Shown: one piece after another, positions 8,821-18,093 of the stretch
How the letters are laid out: each line of letters starts with the position of its first letter
Position numbering within the stretch: position 1 is the stretch's first letter
DNA from: Syntrophotalea acetylenica
GTDB taxonomy: Bacteria; Desulfobacterota; Desulfuromonadia; Desulfuromonadales; Syntrophotaleaceae
Reading direction: 5' to 3'
Length of the DNA stretch: 64,000 nt
NCBI RefSeq assembly: GCF_001888165.1
Contig: NZ_CP015455.1
Span: 558,001 to 622,000, forward strand
Notes under the pieces: model-generated
What the model was told of the DNA's origin: nothing
What the model saw: the letters and a program-made list of their open reading frames with translations, nothing else
Database searches by the model: none
Made by a program: the position numbers and the translations under genes

Positions 8821-9078
8821 TCAGGCATTGCTGGCGGCTTTGGGGCAGCCGGCGCAGCTTGCTTCCGTACCCCCTGCACTGCAGGCGGCGGGCTTGCCGG
8901 AGGATGAGTAGCCCTGGTTGTACCAGCCGCCGCCCTTGAGGGCGAAGGCCGATTGGGAGATGAGCTTGTGCACGGGCCCCTTGCACTCGGGGCATTGACT
9001 GAGCGGTGCATCGGAAAATTTCTGGCGCGCCTCGAAGACCAGACCGCAGGCGTCGCAGCGATATTCGTACATGGGCAT
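8821..9078 (-). CDS. FmdB-type zinc-ribbon protein
   Basis: An 85-aa protein beginning MPMYEYRCDACG, with two cysteine pairs (CDAC at 8-11 and CPEC at about 29-32). This is the FmdB/CxxC_CxxC_SSSS putative regulatory zinc-ribbon family. A glycine-rich tail ends with three further cysteines (ACSAGGTEASCAGC), possibly a second metal site. A GGAGGT ribosome site precedes the ATG. Function is unknown beyond the family's proposed regulatory role. Confidence 0.82.
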   Translation of the reverse strand: MPMYEYRCDACGLVFEARQKFSDAPLSQCPECKGPVHKLISQSAFALKGGGWYNQGYSSSGKPAACSAGGTEASCAGCPKAASNA

Positions 9079-9196
9079 AGCGAAAAGACCTCCATAGATC
9101 AGAATTCGCGCTCAATTTAGTCACTCGCGTCCCCGTTTGTCAAGGGGCGGATCGTATTTCGCCGGAGCGGCTTTGCCCACGGCCTGTGGTTTCGGC

Positions 9197-9988
9197 TCAG
9201 GAGCAGACCGGGGTGCGCAGGGCTTCCAGTGCCACGCGTATGGCATTTTTCTGCGCCATGTCCTTCCGACCAGGGACGATGGATTCGCCGGCGACGCGAT
9301 CGGCGAGCACGCCGCAGACACAACCGGCCGAAAAACCGTAAACCCCGGCCATTTTGAACAGGGTGCCGGCCTCCATTTCGTAATTGAGGATGTTAAGTCG
9401 GCGGTATTCTTCGGTGATGCCCTGCAGACGTCGCAGCAGGTGTGGGTTGGCCGAGGTGTTGCAGCGTTCCTGCCCTTCGTAAAAGGTGTCCACGGAGGCG
9501 GTCAGGCCCAGATGATGGTCAAGTCCGAGCCTGCGCGCCGCCGTGACCAGTTCCACGGTAAGGAAAGGATCCGCGGTCGCCGGGTATTCCGGCGGCGCGA
9601 TGTCGTCGGCGGCGCCCTGCCGGCAAAGCGCGGCCTGAGAAATAACGATGCTGCCCGTCTTGACATGGTCCTGGATGGATCCGCAGGTGCCGACCCGAAT
9701 TATGCGTCGCACGCCGAGAGCGAACAGTTCGTTGACGACGATGCTCAGGGACGGCGCGCCCATGCCGCTGGTGGCGACCAGCAGGGGCAGGCGCTTGTCG
9801 AGGGTGGCCAGATAGCTGTGCAGGCCGCGATTTTCCGACAACGGCTTGATGCAGAAAACGCCGTCGGTTGCCAGGGCGATCTGTCTGGCACGCTCCGGGG
9901 CGCCGCATAGCAGGGCGGTGGTCGGTGGCGCGGTGCCGAGATCCGCGAGGCCAAAACCGAGATGGTAGCAGGTCAAAGAAGCAGGCAT
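9197..9988 (-). CDS. udp: Uridine phosphorylase-type nucleoside phosphorylase
   Basis: A 263-aa NP-I family phosphorylase that cleaves a nucleoside with phosphate to base and ribose-1-phosphate. Features are the SGMGAPSLSIVVNEL phosphate-site region, RVGTCGSIQ, and the purine/pyrimidine site NYEMEAGTLFKMAG near residue 205, which favours uridine phosphorylase. It is followed upstream on the same strand by cdd, so the pair would turn cytidine into uridine and then uracil. The ribosome site is distant (AGGGAGA about 11 nt before the ATG), so the start is moderately sure. Confidence 0.82.
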   Translation of the reverse strand: MPASLTCYHLGFGLADLGTAPPTTALLCGAPERARQIALATDGVFCIKPLSENRGLHSYLATLDKRLPLLVATSGMGAPSLSIVVNELFALGVRRIIRVGTCGSIQDHVKTGSIVISQAALCRQGAADDIAPPEYPATADPFLTVELVTAARRLGLDHHLGLTASVDTFYEGQERCNTSANPHLLRRLQGITEEYRRLNILNYEMEAGTLFKMAGVYGFSAGCVCGVLADRVAGESIVPGRKDMAQKNAIRVALEALRTPVCS

Positions 9989-9996
9989 GACGTGTT

Positions 9997-10434
9997 TTAT
10001 CTCCCTTGAGAAGATGGCTGTGGCCAGGGTCCCTTCGATGACACGAAAGCGTGCGGCAAGAAGTCGGGCAGGGACCCGACAAGCCTTGTTCCGCCATCGC
10101 ACAGGGCGGTGATGCGCAGTTGCGGCGCGAACTCCGCAAGCATCTGCAGGCAGGCGCCGCAAGGCGGAACCGGCGTCATCGTGGGGGTAAACAGCAGCAG
10201 TTCGGTGAAATGGCGGTGCCCGTCCGCCACCGCTCGCGCCAGGGCGACCCGCTCGGCGCAAAGAGTCAGCCCGTAGGAGGCGTTTTCGATGTTACAACCG
10301 GTGACAATAAGGCCTTGCCCGGTGAGCAGTGCGGCCCCTACGGCGAAACCGCTATAGGGGCAGTAGCTATTCTGCACGGCCAGGCGCGCGGCCTGCTCGA
10401 GTTCGTAACAGGAAGGCAAACGGTCCGATGGCAT
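9997..10434 (-). CDS. cdd: Cytidine deaminase
   Basis: A 145-aa zinc enzyme converting cytidine to uridine. It has NSYCPYSGFAVGAALL, the zinc ligand and catalytic glutamate in TLCAERVAL, and the PCGACLQML second zinc motif. Length is typical for the homotetrameric form. A GGGAGA ribosome site supports ATG 10434. It lies 8 nt upstream of udp in the same operon. Confidence 0.93.
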   Translation of the reverse strand: MPSDRLPSCYELEQAARLAVQNSYCPYSGFAVGAALLTGQGLIVTGCNIENASYGLTLCAERVALARAVADGHRHFTELLLFTPTMTPVPPCGACLQMLAEFAPQLRITALCDGGTRLVGSLPDFLPHAFVSSKGPWPQPSSQGR

Positions 10435-10588
10435 GATGTGATATCTCCCGAGAGCCACAGCAATTGTGAATAACTTGTGGAATAAAGGTGCCGTTTGTGG
10501 ATAACCTCCGAGATCCAATACGGGTTTATCGGGTTCGGCGGTACGGTAACGGGCGACGGAGGCTGGCGCAGGCTTCCAGCCGGCCCAG

Positions 10589-11092
10589 TCAGCGTTTCTT
10601 GCGGCGGAACAGGTCGGTTTTCAGGCTTGTGACGCGGTCGAGAAACAACAGGCCGTCGAGGTGGTCGATTTCATGCTGCAACGCCGTGGCTTCAAAGCCG
10701 TTGGCCCGGATGGCGCGTCCGTGCCCATCGCGATCACGATACTGCACCACCACGCTTTCGGCACGTTCAACGTTGCCGGTATAATCGGGCACGCTCATGC
10801 AACCCTCCCTGGAAGAGCGGAGGCCTTCTGTTTCGAGAATTTCGGGGTTGATCATTGTCAGCAGGCCGTGGCTGTCGTTTTTTCCGAGCTTGCTGCGGGA
10901 TACGTCGACAACCAGCACGCGTCGCGTGACGCCGATCTGTGGCGCGGCCACGCCGACCGAGTGGCCGGCGGCCATCATGGTATCGATGAGATCCTGGATC
11001 AGGATATCGACCGACGTATCCCTGTGCTCCACGGGGGTGCAGATGGTTTTGAGCAAAGGGTGGGGATAGACAAGAATATCCTTGACCGCCAT
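10589..11092 (-). CDS. def: Peptide deformylase
   Basis: A 167-aa Fe/Zn metallohydrolase removing N-formyl groups from nascent proteins. All three signature motifs are present: GVAAPQIGV (GxGLAAxQ type, with V for L), EGCMSVPD (EGCLS type) and QHEIDHLDG (HExxH). Its start codon lies 4 nt after the stop of the upstream GcvR-like gene, so they are probably co-transcribed. Confidence 0.95.
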   Translation of the reverse strand: MAVKDILVYPHPLLKTICTPVEHRDTSVDILIQDLIDTMMAAGHSVGVAAPQIGVTRRVLVVDVSRSKLGKNDSHGLLTMINPEILETEGLRSSREGCMSVPDYTGNVERAESVVVQYRDRDGHGRAIRANGFEATALQHEIDHLDGLLFLDRVTSLKTDLFRRKKR

Positions 11093-11096
11093 GGCC

Positions 11097-11635
11097 TCAC
11101 AGCTCCACGGGGGTTATGGATCTCAAGGAAATATCGACCAGCAGCTCTTTCTTCAGTTTGTCGAGCAGCACCGCAAGATCTTCGAAGGAAAACCCGGGTG
11201 GCAGCACCGCCTCGATCATCATGACATACACCGGATTATCCGCCGTACCGATCAGTTTGGTGTTAAGATCGGTGATGTTGATCCGTCGATCCCCCAGGGC
11301 CTTCGCTACGGGAAAGACAATGCCCGGTTTGTCCGATCCGTAAACGGAAATCATGCAAAGCTCCCCTTCGATTCGGGGCGCGGTTTCGCCACCGGGTTGC
11401 AGCTTGCGAACAAATACCGACAACCCCTCTTTTTCAAGACCATCAAAGGCCGCTTCGAAGGCCGGAGGCCCTATCCCTTCAGGGGGGACAGAATCAGGAT
11501 CATGGCGAACTGCCCCCCGAGAATGGTACAGCTCGAATCGGCGATATTGCATCCGAGCCGGAAAAGAATTTCCGTAACACTGGCCACGATGCCGGGGTGA
11601 TCCCGGCCTATAATTGTCAGAGCAAAATGATTCAT
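11097..11635 (-). pseudogene. GcvR-like tandem ACT-domain protein, frameshifted
   Basis: Two overlapping frames together encode one tandem-ACT protein of the glycine cleavage regulator (GcvR) type. The N-terminal frame starts at 11635 (MNHFALTIIGRDHPGIVASV) with an AGGAGG ribosome site and ends at a stop just after ILILSP. The second frame continues with PPEGIGPPAFEAAFDGL and a second ACT domain (CMISVYGSDKPGIV) to 11099. One extra base in the six-base G run at 11482-11487 (C's in the coding strand) would join them. Either the gene is inactive or the sequence is one base short. Confidence 0.8.
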
Positions 11636-11698
11636 TGCGAACGTCCTCCTGTTCGAAAGCGCACGTTGATACATGGGAGAGACATTCCCGGAGGCAAC

Positions 11699-12022
11699 AT
11701 GTCCCTGCACAAGCATGACCTGGAAATCACGTATTACAAGGCCGGCGGTCCGGGCGGGCAGCACAGGAACAAGACCGAGACGGCGGTGCGCATCCATCAC
11801 CGGCCCAGCGGCATAACCGTTACCGCCTCCGAACAGCGTTCCCGACAGGCCAATCTGGAAAAGGCCCTGCAACGGATGGCAGCAAGACTGGCGGCTCTGC
11901 AGCGAAAAGCGCCTCGCCGTATCGCCACCAGGCCCGGCAAGGCGGCAAAAGAGAGGCGTTTGCAAGCCAAGCGGCAACATTCCGAACGCAAGCGGCAGCG
12001 CCGGTCATTGCCCGATGCGTAA
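11699..12022 (+). CDS. Release-factor-like GGQ protein
   Basis: A 107-aa protein that is essentially a lone RF-1 catalytic domain: KAGGPGGQHRNKTETAVRI near residue 18 holds the GGQ that triggers peptidyl-tRNA hydrolysis. A very basic tail rich in R and K follows, as in ArfB/C12orf65-type ribosome rescue factors. No codon-recognition domain is present. A GGAGG site 5 nt before the ATG at 11699 sets the start. A role in rescue of stalled ribosomes is inference. The gene is divergent from the GcvR-like gene. Confidence 0.8.
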   Translation: MSLHKHDLEITYYKAGGPGGQHRNKTETAVRIHHRPSGITVTASEQRSRQANLEKALQRMAARLAALQRKAPRRIATRPGKAAKERRLQAKRQHSERKRQRRSLPDA

Positions 12023-12043
12023 TCTCTCAGTCGATTGGCAGCT

Positions 12044-12874
12044 TCACACGCTGCGCACCACCGCATTTGCCTCGGGCACAAAAGGATTGGCGCGCACTGC
12101 CAGCGAATACAGAAACGGGTAATGGATCAGCAGTCGCTGCGCGTAATCGAGCCATTGCGCGGCAGCCAGCCGGTAGTAACGGCAAACGTCGCCTGCCAGG
12201 TGCTGCAGGTCGCTGTCCGGCAGATCCTCAAAGTGCTGGCGATGCTGCAGTTCCTCTTTGAGGTGCAGGGTGGCGATGAGCAGATCGGTGAACCTTTCAT
12301 GTTCCAGCAGGTAGGGGCTTTCCAGCAGCCGCACCAGCAGCGGGCCCTGCGCCTGGAGCAGGGTCCGCAGGGAAGGCAGATCGAGGCGCTCGTGCAAGAT
12401 TTCGAAGACGTGGTCCGAAAGTCCCCGATGCGCCTGCTCGAAATCCCGTGCTGCCCAGGAGCCACTGATCGCCAGGCTCTGGGCCAGCCCTGCGCCATGT
12501 TTGTCGGCTTTGGCGCAATGGCGCAACAACTCGCATCCCACTTCGCTGAAAAACAGGCCCATCACCATCTGCAGTTTGCGTTGCCGCAGTTGATGGTCGC
12601 GGCGACTGAGAAAAACCTCGGTGGCGGCGGCCAGGGTGCTGAGGAACGTCCCTACCCCGGTGATGATCAGCAGCACGGCAAGGGTTTTGCCAAGGGGCGT
12701 TACGGGAGAAATATCACCGTAGCCGACCGTGGCGATGGTCACGATGGTGAAATAGATCGCATCGACGGCCGACAGGTGCTCGGCAAGCATGAAGCCGATG
12801 GTACCTGAAACCAGGACAAAAACGAAAATAGCCAGGTAAATGCGCAGGCGCATGCGCTCCTTGGCTGCGTGCAT
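12044..12874 (-). CDS. Two-TM potassium channel
   Basis: A 276-aa protein. Two hydrophobic helices (about residues 11-30 and 65-88) flank a pore loop with the K+ selectivity filter TVGYGD near residue 50. The rest (about residues 95-276) is a cytoplasmic, helical, arginine/leucine-rich domain that does not resemble the usual RCK/TrkA gating domain; I do not recognise it. It likely assembles as a tetrameric inner-membrane K+ channel. The gene stands alone. Confidence 0.8.
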   Translation of the reverse strand: MHAAKERMRLRIYLAIFVFVLVSGTIGFMLAEHLSAVDAIYFTIVTIATVGYGDISPVTPLGKTLAVLLIITGVGTFLSTLAAATEVFLSRRDHQLRQRKLQMVMGLFFSEVGCELLRHCAKADKHGAGLAQSLAISGSWAARDFEQAHRGLSDHVFEILHERLDLPSLRTLLQAQGPLLVRLLESPYLLEHERFTDLLIATLHLKEELQHRQHFEDLPDSDLQHLAGDVCRYYRLAAAQWLDYAQRLLIHYPFLYSLAVRANPFVPEANAVVRSV

Positions 12875-13145
12875 GATGGCGGTTCCTCTCCGGATTTTGT
12901 GATCTTATCCCAGACTCTGCGGCAAGGGAGCTTGGTGGCGCCGCGCTGCTATAAAAAGCGCGTGGAACCTCAACGGTTAATCCAACCATCCCACACGCCG
13001 CCGATGTTGTCGACGTCGTGAAGGCAACATCAGGATAGCGGTCCGCGGCGCCAAAGTCCATATCAGAATAAATGGCGCATGCCGGCGGTTGCGTCGCCAC
13101 CTCCCGTCATAAGGCGTATTGCTTCATGGCGGGGGTTTTGCTAGC

Positions 13146-13370
13146 ATGATCCGCATGAATGAAACCTTTTTGAACCGCCTGGCGGAATTGGAAGAGCGCA
13201 TGATCGGGTTGGAAATTCGTTTTACCCATCAGGCGCGTCAGATCGACGAGCTGAACGAGGTGTTGACCGAAAGCGCCGCTACCATCGCTGTGCTGCGCAA
13301 GCAGAACGACATGTTCCGGCAGATGCTCAGAGCCCTTTCGCCCGAACTTCCCGAGTCTCCCGATGAATAA
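13146..13370 (+). CDS. slyX: SlyX-family protein
   Basis: A 74-aa coiled-coil protein. RLAELEERMIGLEIRFTHQA and the following heptads, then a short PELPESPDE tail, match SlyX. Function is unknown. The ATG at 13146 or 13155 could be used; neither has a strong ribosome site. The end overlaps the start of the rhodanese gene, suggesting an operon with the next two genes. Confidence 0.75.
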   Translation: MIRMNETFLNRLAELEERMIGLEIRFTHQARQIDELNEVLTESAATIAVLRKQNDMFRQMLRALSPELPESPDE

Positions 13371-13869
13371 TCCCTCGCGTGAAAATCTGGCGCAATGGTT
13401 GCGTGATGCCGCGCTGATCGTGGCTACCGGTGTCCTGGTCGGCATGGCGGTCAACGGCCGGTTGCTCTGGCATGTATGGTTCGGGCAACCACCTGCCGCC
13501 GTTTCCGCGCGTTCCCTGCCGGATCAGGAGCTGCTGCCGATGCCGATAGCCCTCGGGGAATTGCGGGAATTGGATGTCGATACGGTGCTGCTGATTGATG
13601 CGCGCAACGTCGATCTTTATCTGCAGGGGCGTCTTCCGGGGGCGCGCAGTTTGCCCTGGGGGGAAATCAATGCGCGGCTTGAAGCCTTCCTCGGGGAACA
13701 GCCTTTCGATCGTCCGCTGGTTGCCTATTGCAGCGGCTACAGCTGTGAGGATTCTTTTCTGCTGGCCCAGCGCCTGATGGCGGCCGGTTACCGGGACGTG
13801 CGGGTGTACGAGGGGGGGCTGCCCGAGTGGCAGGATGCCGGCCTGCCGGTGGAAAAGGGACAACCATGA
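13363..13869 (+). CDS. Membrane-anchored rhodanese-domain protein
   Basis: A 168-aa protein with one N-terminal hydrophobic segment (about residues 15-32) and a rhodanese fold. The active-site loop is YCSGYSCED with cysteine at about residue 123, then the GYRDVRVYEGGLPEWQ ending typical of the family. The domain may transfer sulfur or sense redox state outside the membrane. The stop overlaps the next ATG by 4 nt, so coupling to the MauE-like protein is likely. Confidence 0.83.
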   Translation: MNNPSRENLAQWLRDAALIVATGVLVGMAVNGRLLWHVWFGQPPAAVSARSLPDQELLPMPIALGELRELDVDTVLLIDARNVDLYLQGRLPGARSLPWGEINARLEAFLGEQPFDRPLVAYCSGYSCEDSFLLAQRLMAAGYRDVRVYEGGLPEWQDAGLPVEKGQP

Positions 13870-14288
13870 ATTATCGCAGGCCGATTCTGTATCATTTCTG
13901 CCGGCTGCTGCTTGGCGGCTTGTTTCTATACGCCGGCGTGGTCAAGGCCCTCGATCCGGCTGGATTTGCCGGCGAAATCGCCAACTATAAAATCCTGCCG
14001 TATCGGCTGAATTTTCTGGTAGCGTCCACCTTGCCATACGTGGAAATGCTGGCCGGCCTGTTGCTGGTGGTGCAGCACAAACTCCGGCCCGCGACCCTGG
14101 TGATCGGGGGGTTGAACCTGGTTTTCATGGTGGCCCTGACATCCCTGCTGGTGCGCGGCCTCGATATCGATTGCGGCTGCTTTCGGCCCGGTGCTCAGAC
14201 TTCCGTTCAGGCGGCCCTGTGGCGCGACGCCGGCCTGATGGTGCTGGCCGCCGTGACCTTTTTCGGCCGGGGATGGCGGCGCGTCTGA
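13866..14288 (+). CDS. MauE/DoxX-family membrane protein
   Basis: A 140-aa protein with four hydrophobic helices. It has the LGGLFLYAGVVKALDP beginning and a DCGC pair (DIDCGCFRPG) near residue 103, both as in MauE/DoxX. MauE-like proteins are linked with disulfide formation or electron transfer in the periplasm, which fits the adjacent rhodanese. Start codon overlaps the rhodanese stop. Confidence 0.78.
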   Translation: MNYRRPILYHFCRLLLGGLFLYAGVVKALDPAGFAGEIANYKILPYRLNFLVASTLPYVEMLAGLLLVVQHKLRPATLVIGGLNLVFMVALTSLLVRGLDIDCGCFRPGAQTSVQAALWRDAGLMVLAAVTFFGRGWRRV

Positions 14289-14291
14289 GCC

Positions 14292-15871
14292 ATGTCCCTG
14301 CTGCTCATTCATCCTCCCGCAGCCAAGGCTGGCGAGCCGCCGCTGGGTGTGGCGGTCCTGCAGGCCTACCTGCGCGCCCGGGGCATAACGGTTGGGGTTT
14401 TTGACGCCAATCGCGATGCTTACCATTACCTGCTGCATCCGCGCACCCTGGCCACTGTCGTCAGCCGGGATCTTTCGACGCGTCTTCAACGGGCGTTGCG
14501 CCATGCCGACGGAGCATTGCAACTGCTTGGTTCTCCGGATGCCGTCGCCAGTCCCGCGCGTTATGCCACCGCGGTCCGCTATCTCAACGATGCCCTGAGC
14601 CTGTATGGCGGATCTGCCGGCGATGAACGTCTCACCCTGGGTGATTACCGTCACGGGCAGCTGTCCGAATTTTCCCTGCCGGATCTGGAAACACTGGCGA
14701 GCGGACAGGCCCGCACCTTGTTTCACGATTATTTCCGCGACAGCCTGCTGGTGGCTCTGGCGCGGCATAAGCCGTCTTTGCTGGCGCTGTCCATCAACTA
14801 TCGTCACCAGGTGTTGCCGGCTTTCGAGCTGGCCGGCCTGTTGCGAAAGCGTTTTCCAGGCGTGCCGCTGGTGGCCGGTGGCGGCATGATCAGTTCCTGG
14901 GGGGGGCCTTAAGAGACAATGACCTGCAACTCCCGGGGTTCGATCACCTGGTGACCGGCCCCGGCGAACAGCCCTTGTGCGATCTGTTTGAGAATCCGGC
15001 GGGCCAGCCCTATGTCGTTTCGAATCCGGCGCAACTGGCGCTTGCTCCCGATTTCGACGGACTCGATCCCGCGGGATATATGTCCCCGCATCCGGTGCTG
15101 CCAATCAGTGCGTCGCGCGGCTGCTACTGGGCGCACTGCCTGTTTTGTCCCGAAGCCGCCAGCCCGACTCATCCTTTCCGGTCCTTTTCGGGACAGGCCC
15201 TGCCTCAACTGCTGCTCGAACTTGCCGAACGATGGAAGGTGCGGCATTTTCATCTGACGGACGATGCCATCCCTCCGGCAGCACTGCAGGCGATGGCCGT
15301 TCAGGCGGAGCAATTGCAGGATCTGTCATGGCACGGTTTTGTGCGCTTTGAGCCGGCGCTGCTGCAGGGCGACCTCATCGACCGACTCGCCCTGGGCGGT
15401 TGCCGCTTGCTGCAGCTGGGTCTGGAAAGCGGCAGCCAGGCGGTGCTCGACCGGCTGCGCAAGGGAACCCGCGTCGCGACGGCTTCCGCAATACTTCGAA
15501 AACTCAGGCAGGCGGGCATCGCCACCTATGTCTATGTGTTGCTGGGAACACCCGGCGAAACGCGGGAGGATGCCAGGCTTACCAGAGATTTTCTGGAAAG
15601 CCACGCCGACTGTATCGATTTTCTCAATCTGGCCATCATGAACATGCCGCGGCATTCGGCCCTCGCCGGCGCGACGGAAAACATTCCGCCGTTGGACCTT
15701 TATCTGCCCGTTGATGAAAACGCCACGGTGCGTAGGGCGGCCCGGCGGTTTTTGCAGCAGGAGCTGCTGGCATCGCCGGCCATCAAGGCCATCGTCAACC
15801 GGACGCCGCCCCTGTTTACCTCCAATCACGCGTTTTTCTTCCGCCCGCAACCGCCATTCCACAGGTTTTAG
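14292..15871 (+). pseudogene. B12-binding-type radical SAM protein, frameshifted
   Basis: The first frame (14292-14912) has a cobalamin-binding-like N-terminus (LLIHPPAAKAGEPPLGVAVLQAYL) and runs to VVAGGGMISSWGGP before a stop. The second continues with LRDNDLQLPGFDHLVTGPGE and then the radical SAM motif CYWAHCLFC (CxxxCxxC, cysteines at about 15122, 15134 and 15143). It ends at 15871 after a TIM-barrel core (LQLGLESGSQAVLDRLRKG). Adding one G to the run of eight at 14899-14906 restores a single protein of about 526 aa. The substrate is unknown. It is either a recent frameshift or a sequence error. Confidence 0.8.
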
Positions 15872-16007
15872 GTTGCTGTCCATCCGGAAACGGCGGATGG
15901 ATACCGGGTTAAGGCGAGAAGGCGTGAGGTTTCCGGCTCGGGGTTTGGCGCATGGACATGCTGTGCGCCCTGTGGTAAATCTGCGCCGGTGGAGGCGTTT
16001 GGCATAT

Positions 16008-17051
16008 ATGGACATCTGGCAAAAACAATTGATCGAAAGCTTGACCGTGCCCGCTGTTTTAAGGGATCGCTTTGGTGTGGAGCACGGCGCGCTTGATGAA
16101 GTGGCGCAGCGCTATCCCATGCGCATCACTCCTTATTATCTGGGGCTGATCGCCCATCCGGGAGACGCCATCTGGTTGCAGTGTATTCCCGACCGGCGGG
16201 AGCTGCTGCCCTGCCTGGACGATCCCGATCCACTGCACGAGGAGCGGCTGTCTCCGGTGCCGCTGGTGGTGCACCGCTACCCGGACCGGGTATTGCTGCT
16301 GGCCTGCGGCCAGTGCGCCGTATACTGCCGCTTCTGTACCCGCAAGCGCAAGGTCGGTTGCGCTGCCATGACGGTAACGGACGAAGCTCTCGATGTGGCG
16401 CTTGAATACATCGCCCGTACCCCTGCCATCCGTGACGTGATTCTGTCCGGCGGCGACCCTTTGCTGCTGGAAGATGACCGGCTGGAAAGGCTGTTGCGGC
16501 GGTTGCGCGCCATCCCCCATGTGGAGATCATCCGCATCGGCAGTCGGGTACCCGTAACGTTGCCGCAGCGAATTACCGAAGGGCTGTGCAATATGCTGCG
16601 CCGCTACCATCCCTTGTATTTCAACACCCATTTCAATCATCCGCGCGAATTGACGGCATTGTCGGCGGAAGCCTGCCGGCGGCTGGCCGATGCCGGCGTG
16701 CCCCTGGGCAACCAGACGGTCTTGCTGCGGGGGGTCAACGATCGTCCGGAGATCATGCGCGATCTGGTCGCGGGACTGCTTAAAATAAGGGTGCGCCCCT
16801 ACTATCTGCATCATATGGACCTTGCGGCGGGCACCGGGCACTTTCGTACCCGTATCGAGACTGGCCTGAATATCGTGGCGGCATTGCGCGGGCCGGTGTC
16901 GGGACTCGCTGTGCCCCATTATGTCATTGATGCGCCGGGCGGCAAGGGCAAGATTCCCCTGCTGCCGGAGTATCTGGTGCGGCTGGGCGATAGTGCCGTA
17001 CTGCGAACCCCCTCCGGAGAAATCATCAGGTTTCCCAATCGCGAGGGGTGA
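16008..17051 (+). CDS. KamA/EpmB-family lysine aminomutase
   Basis: A 347-aa radical SAM, PLP-dependent aminomutase. It has the SAM cluster motif CAVYCRFCTRKR, the SGGDPL motif, IIRIGSRVPVTLP, PYYLHHMD, and DAPGGKGKIPLLPEY. It lacks the long C-terminal multimerisation part of classical lysine 2,3-aminomutases, so its length resembles EpmB. epmA and efp are also in the window at 36.8-38.3 kb, so a role making beta-lysine for EF-P is plausible. The motif FCTRKR is more KamA-like than EpmB-like, leaving a metabolic role open. The start is uncertain: GGAGG is 12 nt away. Confidence 0.8.
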   Translation: MDIWQKQLIESLTVPAVLRDRFGVEHGALDEVAQRYPMRITPYYLGLIAHPGDAIWLQCIPDRRELLPCLDDPDPLHEERLSPVPLVVHRYPDRVLLLACGQCAVYCRFCTRKRKVGCAAMTVTDEALDVALEYIARTPAIRDVILSGGDPLLLEDDRLERLLRRLRAIPHVEIIRIGSRVPVTLPQRITEGLCNMLRRYHPLYFNTHFNHPRELTALSAEACRRLADAGVPLGNQTVLLRGVNDRPEIMRDLVAGLLKIRVRPYYLHHMDLAAGTGHFRTRIETGLNIVAALRGPVSGLAVPHYVIDAPGGKGKIPLLPEYLVRLGDSAVLRTPSGEIIRFPNREG

Positions 17052-17057
17052 AAGCGC

Positions 17058-17957
17058 TTAGAAATCGACCTTGACCCCCGAGCGTTTTTCCGCCAGTTGC
17101 CAGAAGGCTCTTACCACCGGGCGTTGCAGGTTGCGGCGGGTGGAGCACAATCCCACCACATAGGGAGACAGCTGTGGTGCCGTTTCGAGGATGCGCACTT
17201 CGTCGCGGAACGGGCTGCGCGCCAGCACCAGCTCCGGCACGATGCCGATGCCGCAGCCAAGACGCACCATGGCGATGAGGGCCTCGTTGCCGGACACTTC
17301 CGACGTGATGTTGGGCAGGATGCGCCGCGTCCTGAGCCATTGGTCGAGGCGCCGTCGCGACAAGCCTTTCTGGGGCACCACCAGTGGCGTGCGGCGCAGG
17401 TCGAGTTGACCGTCGCGCAGCGGCAGCGGCAGTCCTTCCTTCTGCCTGGGGGCGATAAACAGCAGTGGCGTGCTGATGATGGGCAGAAATTCGAGATGTG
17501 CCTGCTGACGATCGGGCAGGGCGGCGACGGCCAGGTCGATCTCGCCGTTTTGCACTTGCGCCACGGCCCGCTCGGCGGCGCCGGTGCTCAGTTCCAGCTG
17601 CACATCGCGGTGAGCGCTGCGGAACGCTTCGAGCAGCCGCGGCAGCAGGCTGTAGACGGCGGTGACGGAAGCGTAGATAGAGAGGGTGCCGCTGATGGCT
17701 TCCGTGCCCTTGACGGCGCCGCGAAAGGACTTCCATTCCTGTACCGACCGGCGCGCGTAATCACGGAAGCGCTCACCTGCCGGTGTGAGGGCGACACGGC
17801 GGTTGTCACGCACGAACAGGGGCTGTTCGATTTCATCTTCAAGTCGCTGGATGGTGCGTGTCAGGGCGGAGGGACTGAGGTTGCAGGCCTGGCTGGCGCG
17901 CCCAAAATGAAGCAGGTCGGCCACCGTCAGAAAAATTTCCAGTTCACGGATGTCCAT
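17058..17957 (-). CDS. ilvY: LysR-type regulator IlvY
   Basis: A 299-aa LysR protein with HTH in residues 1-60 (FLTVADLLHFGRASQACNLS, then TIQRLEDEIEQPLF) and a substrate-binding domain. Sequence motifs (LSIYASVTAVYSLLP, GCGIGIVPELVL) and divergent placement before ilvC identify it as IlvY, the activator of ilvC responding to acetolactate and acetohydroxybutyrate. The ATG at 17957 has a GGAG site 5 nt upstream; a longer in-frame extension to 17996 would enter the operator. Confidence 0.9.
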   Translation of the reverse strand: MDIRELEIFLTVADLLHFGRASQACNLSPSALTRTIQRLEDEIEQPLFVRDNRRVALTPAGERFRDYARRSVQEWKSFRGAVKGTEAISGTLSIYASVTAVYSLLPRLLEAFRSAHRDVQLELSTGAAERAVAQVQNGEIDLAVAALPDRQQAHLEFLPIISTPLLFIAPRQKEGLPLPLRDGQLDLRRTPLVVPQKGLSRRRLDQWLRTRRILPNITSEVSGNEALIAMVRLGCGIGIVPELVLARSPFRDEVRILETAPQLSPYVVGLCSTRRNLQRPVVRAFWQLAEKRSGVKVDF

Positions 17958-17968
17958 TCTCTCTCCAG

Positions 17969-17985
17969 ATTGCGTGATATGCAAT
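17969..17985. promoter_or_regulatory. Probable IlvY operator
   Basis: The inverted repeat ATTGC-N7-GCAAT lies in the divergent ilvY/ilvC space and fits the LysR T-N11-A rule and the ATTGCAA-type half sites of IlvY. A further half site (TTACGCAAT) is near 18009. Autorepression of ilvY and activation of ilvC are expected from the family. Confidence 0.6.
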
Positions 17986-18093
17986 ACTGTATTCATAACA
18001 AATCAATTTACGCAATAGGCAAAATCAGGTATTTTTCCGTAGACTCTGGCGATTTTGACCTGCATGCAAACCACCGGATAAAGGAGAACAACG

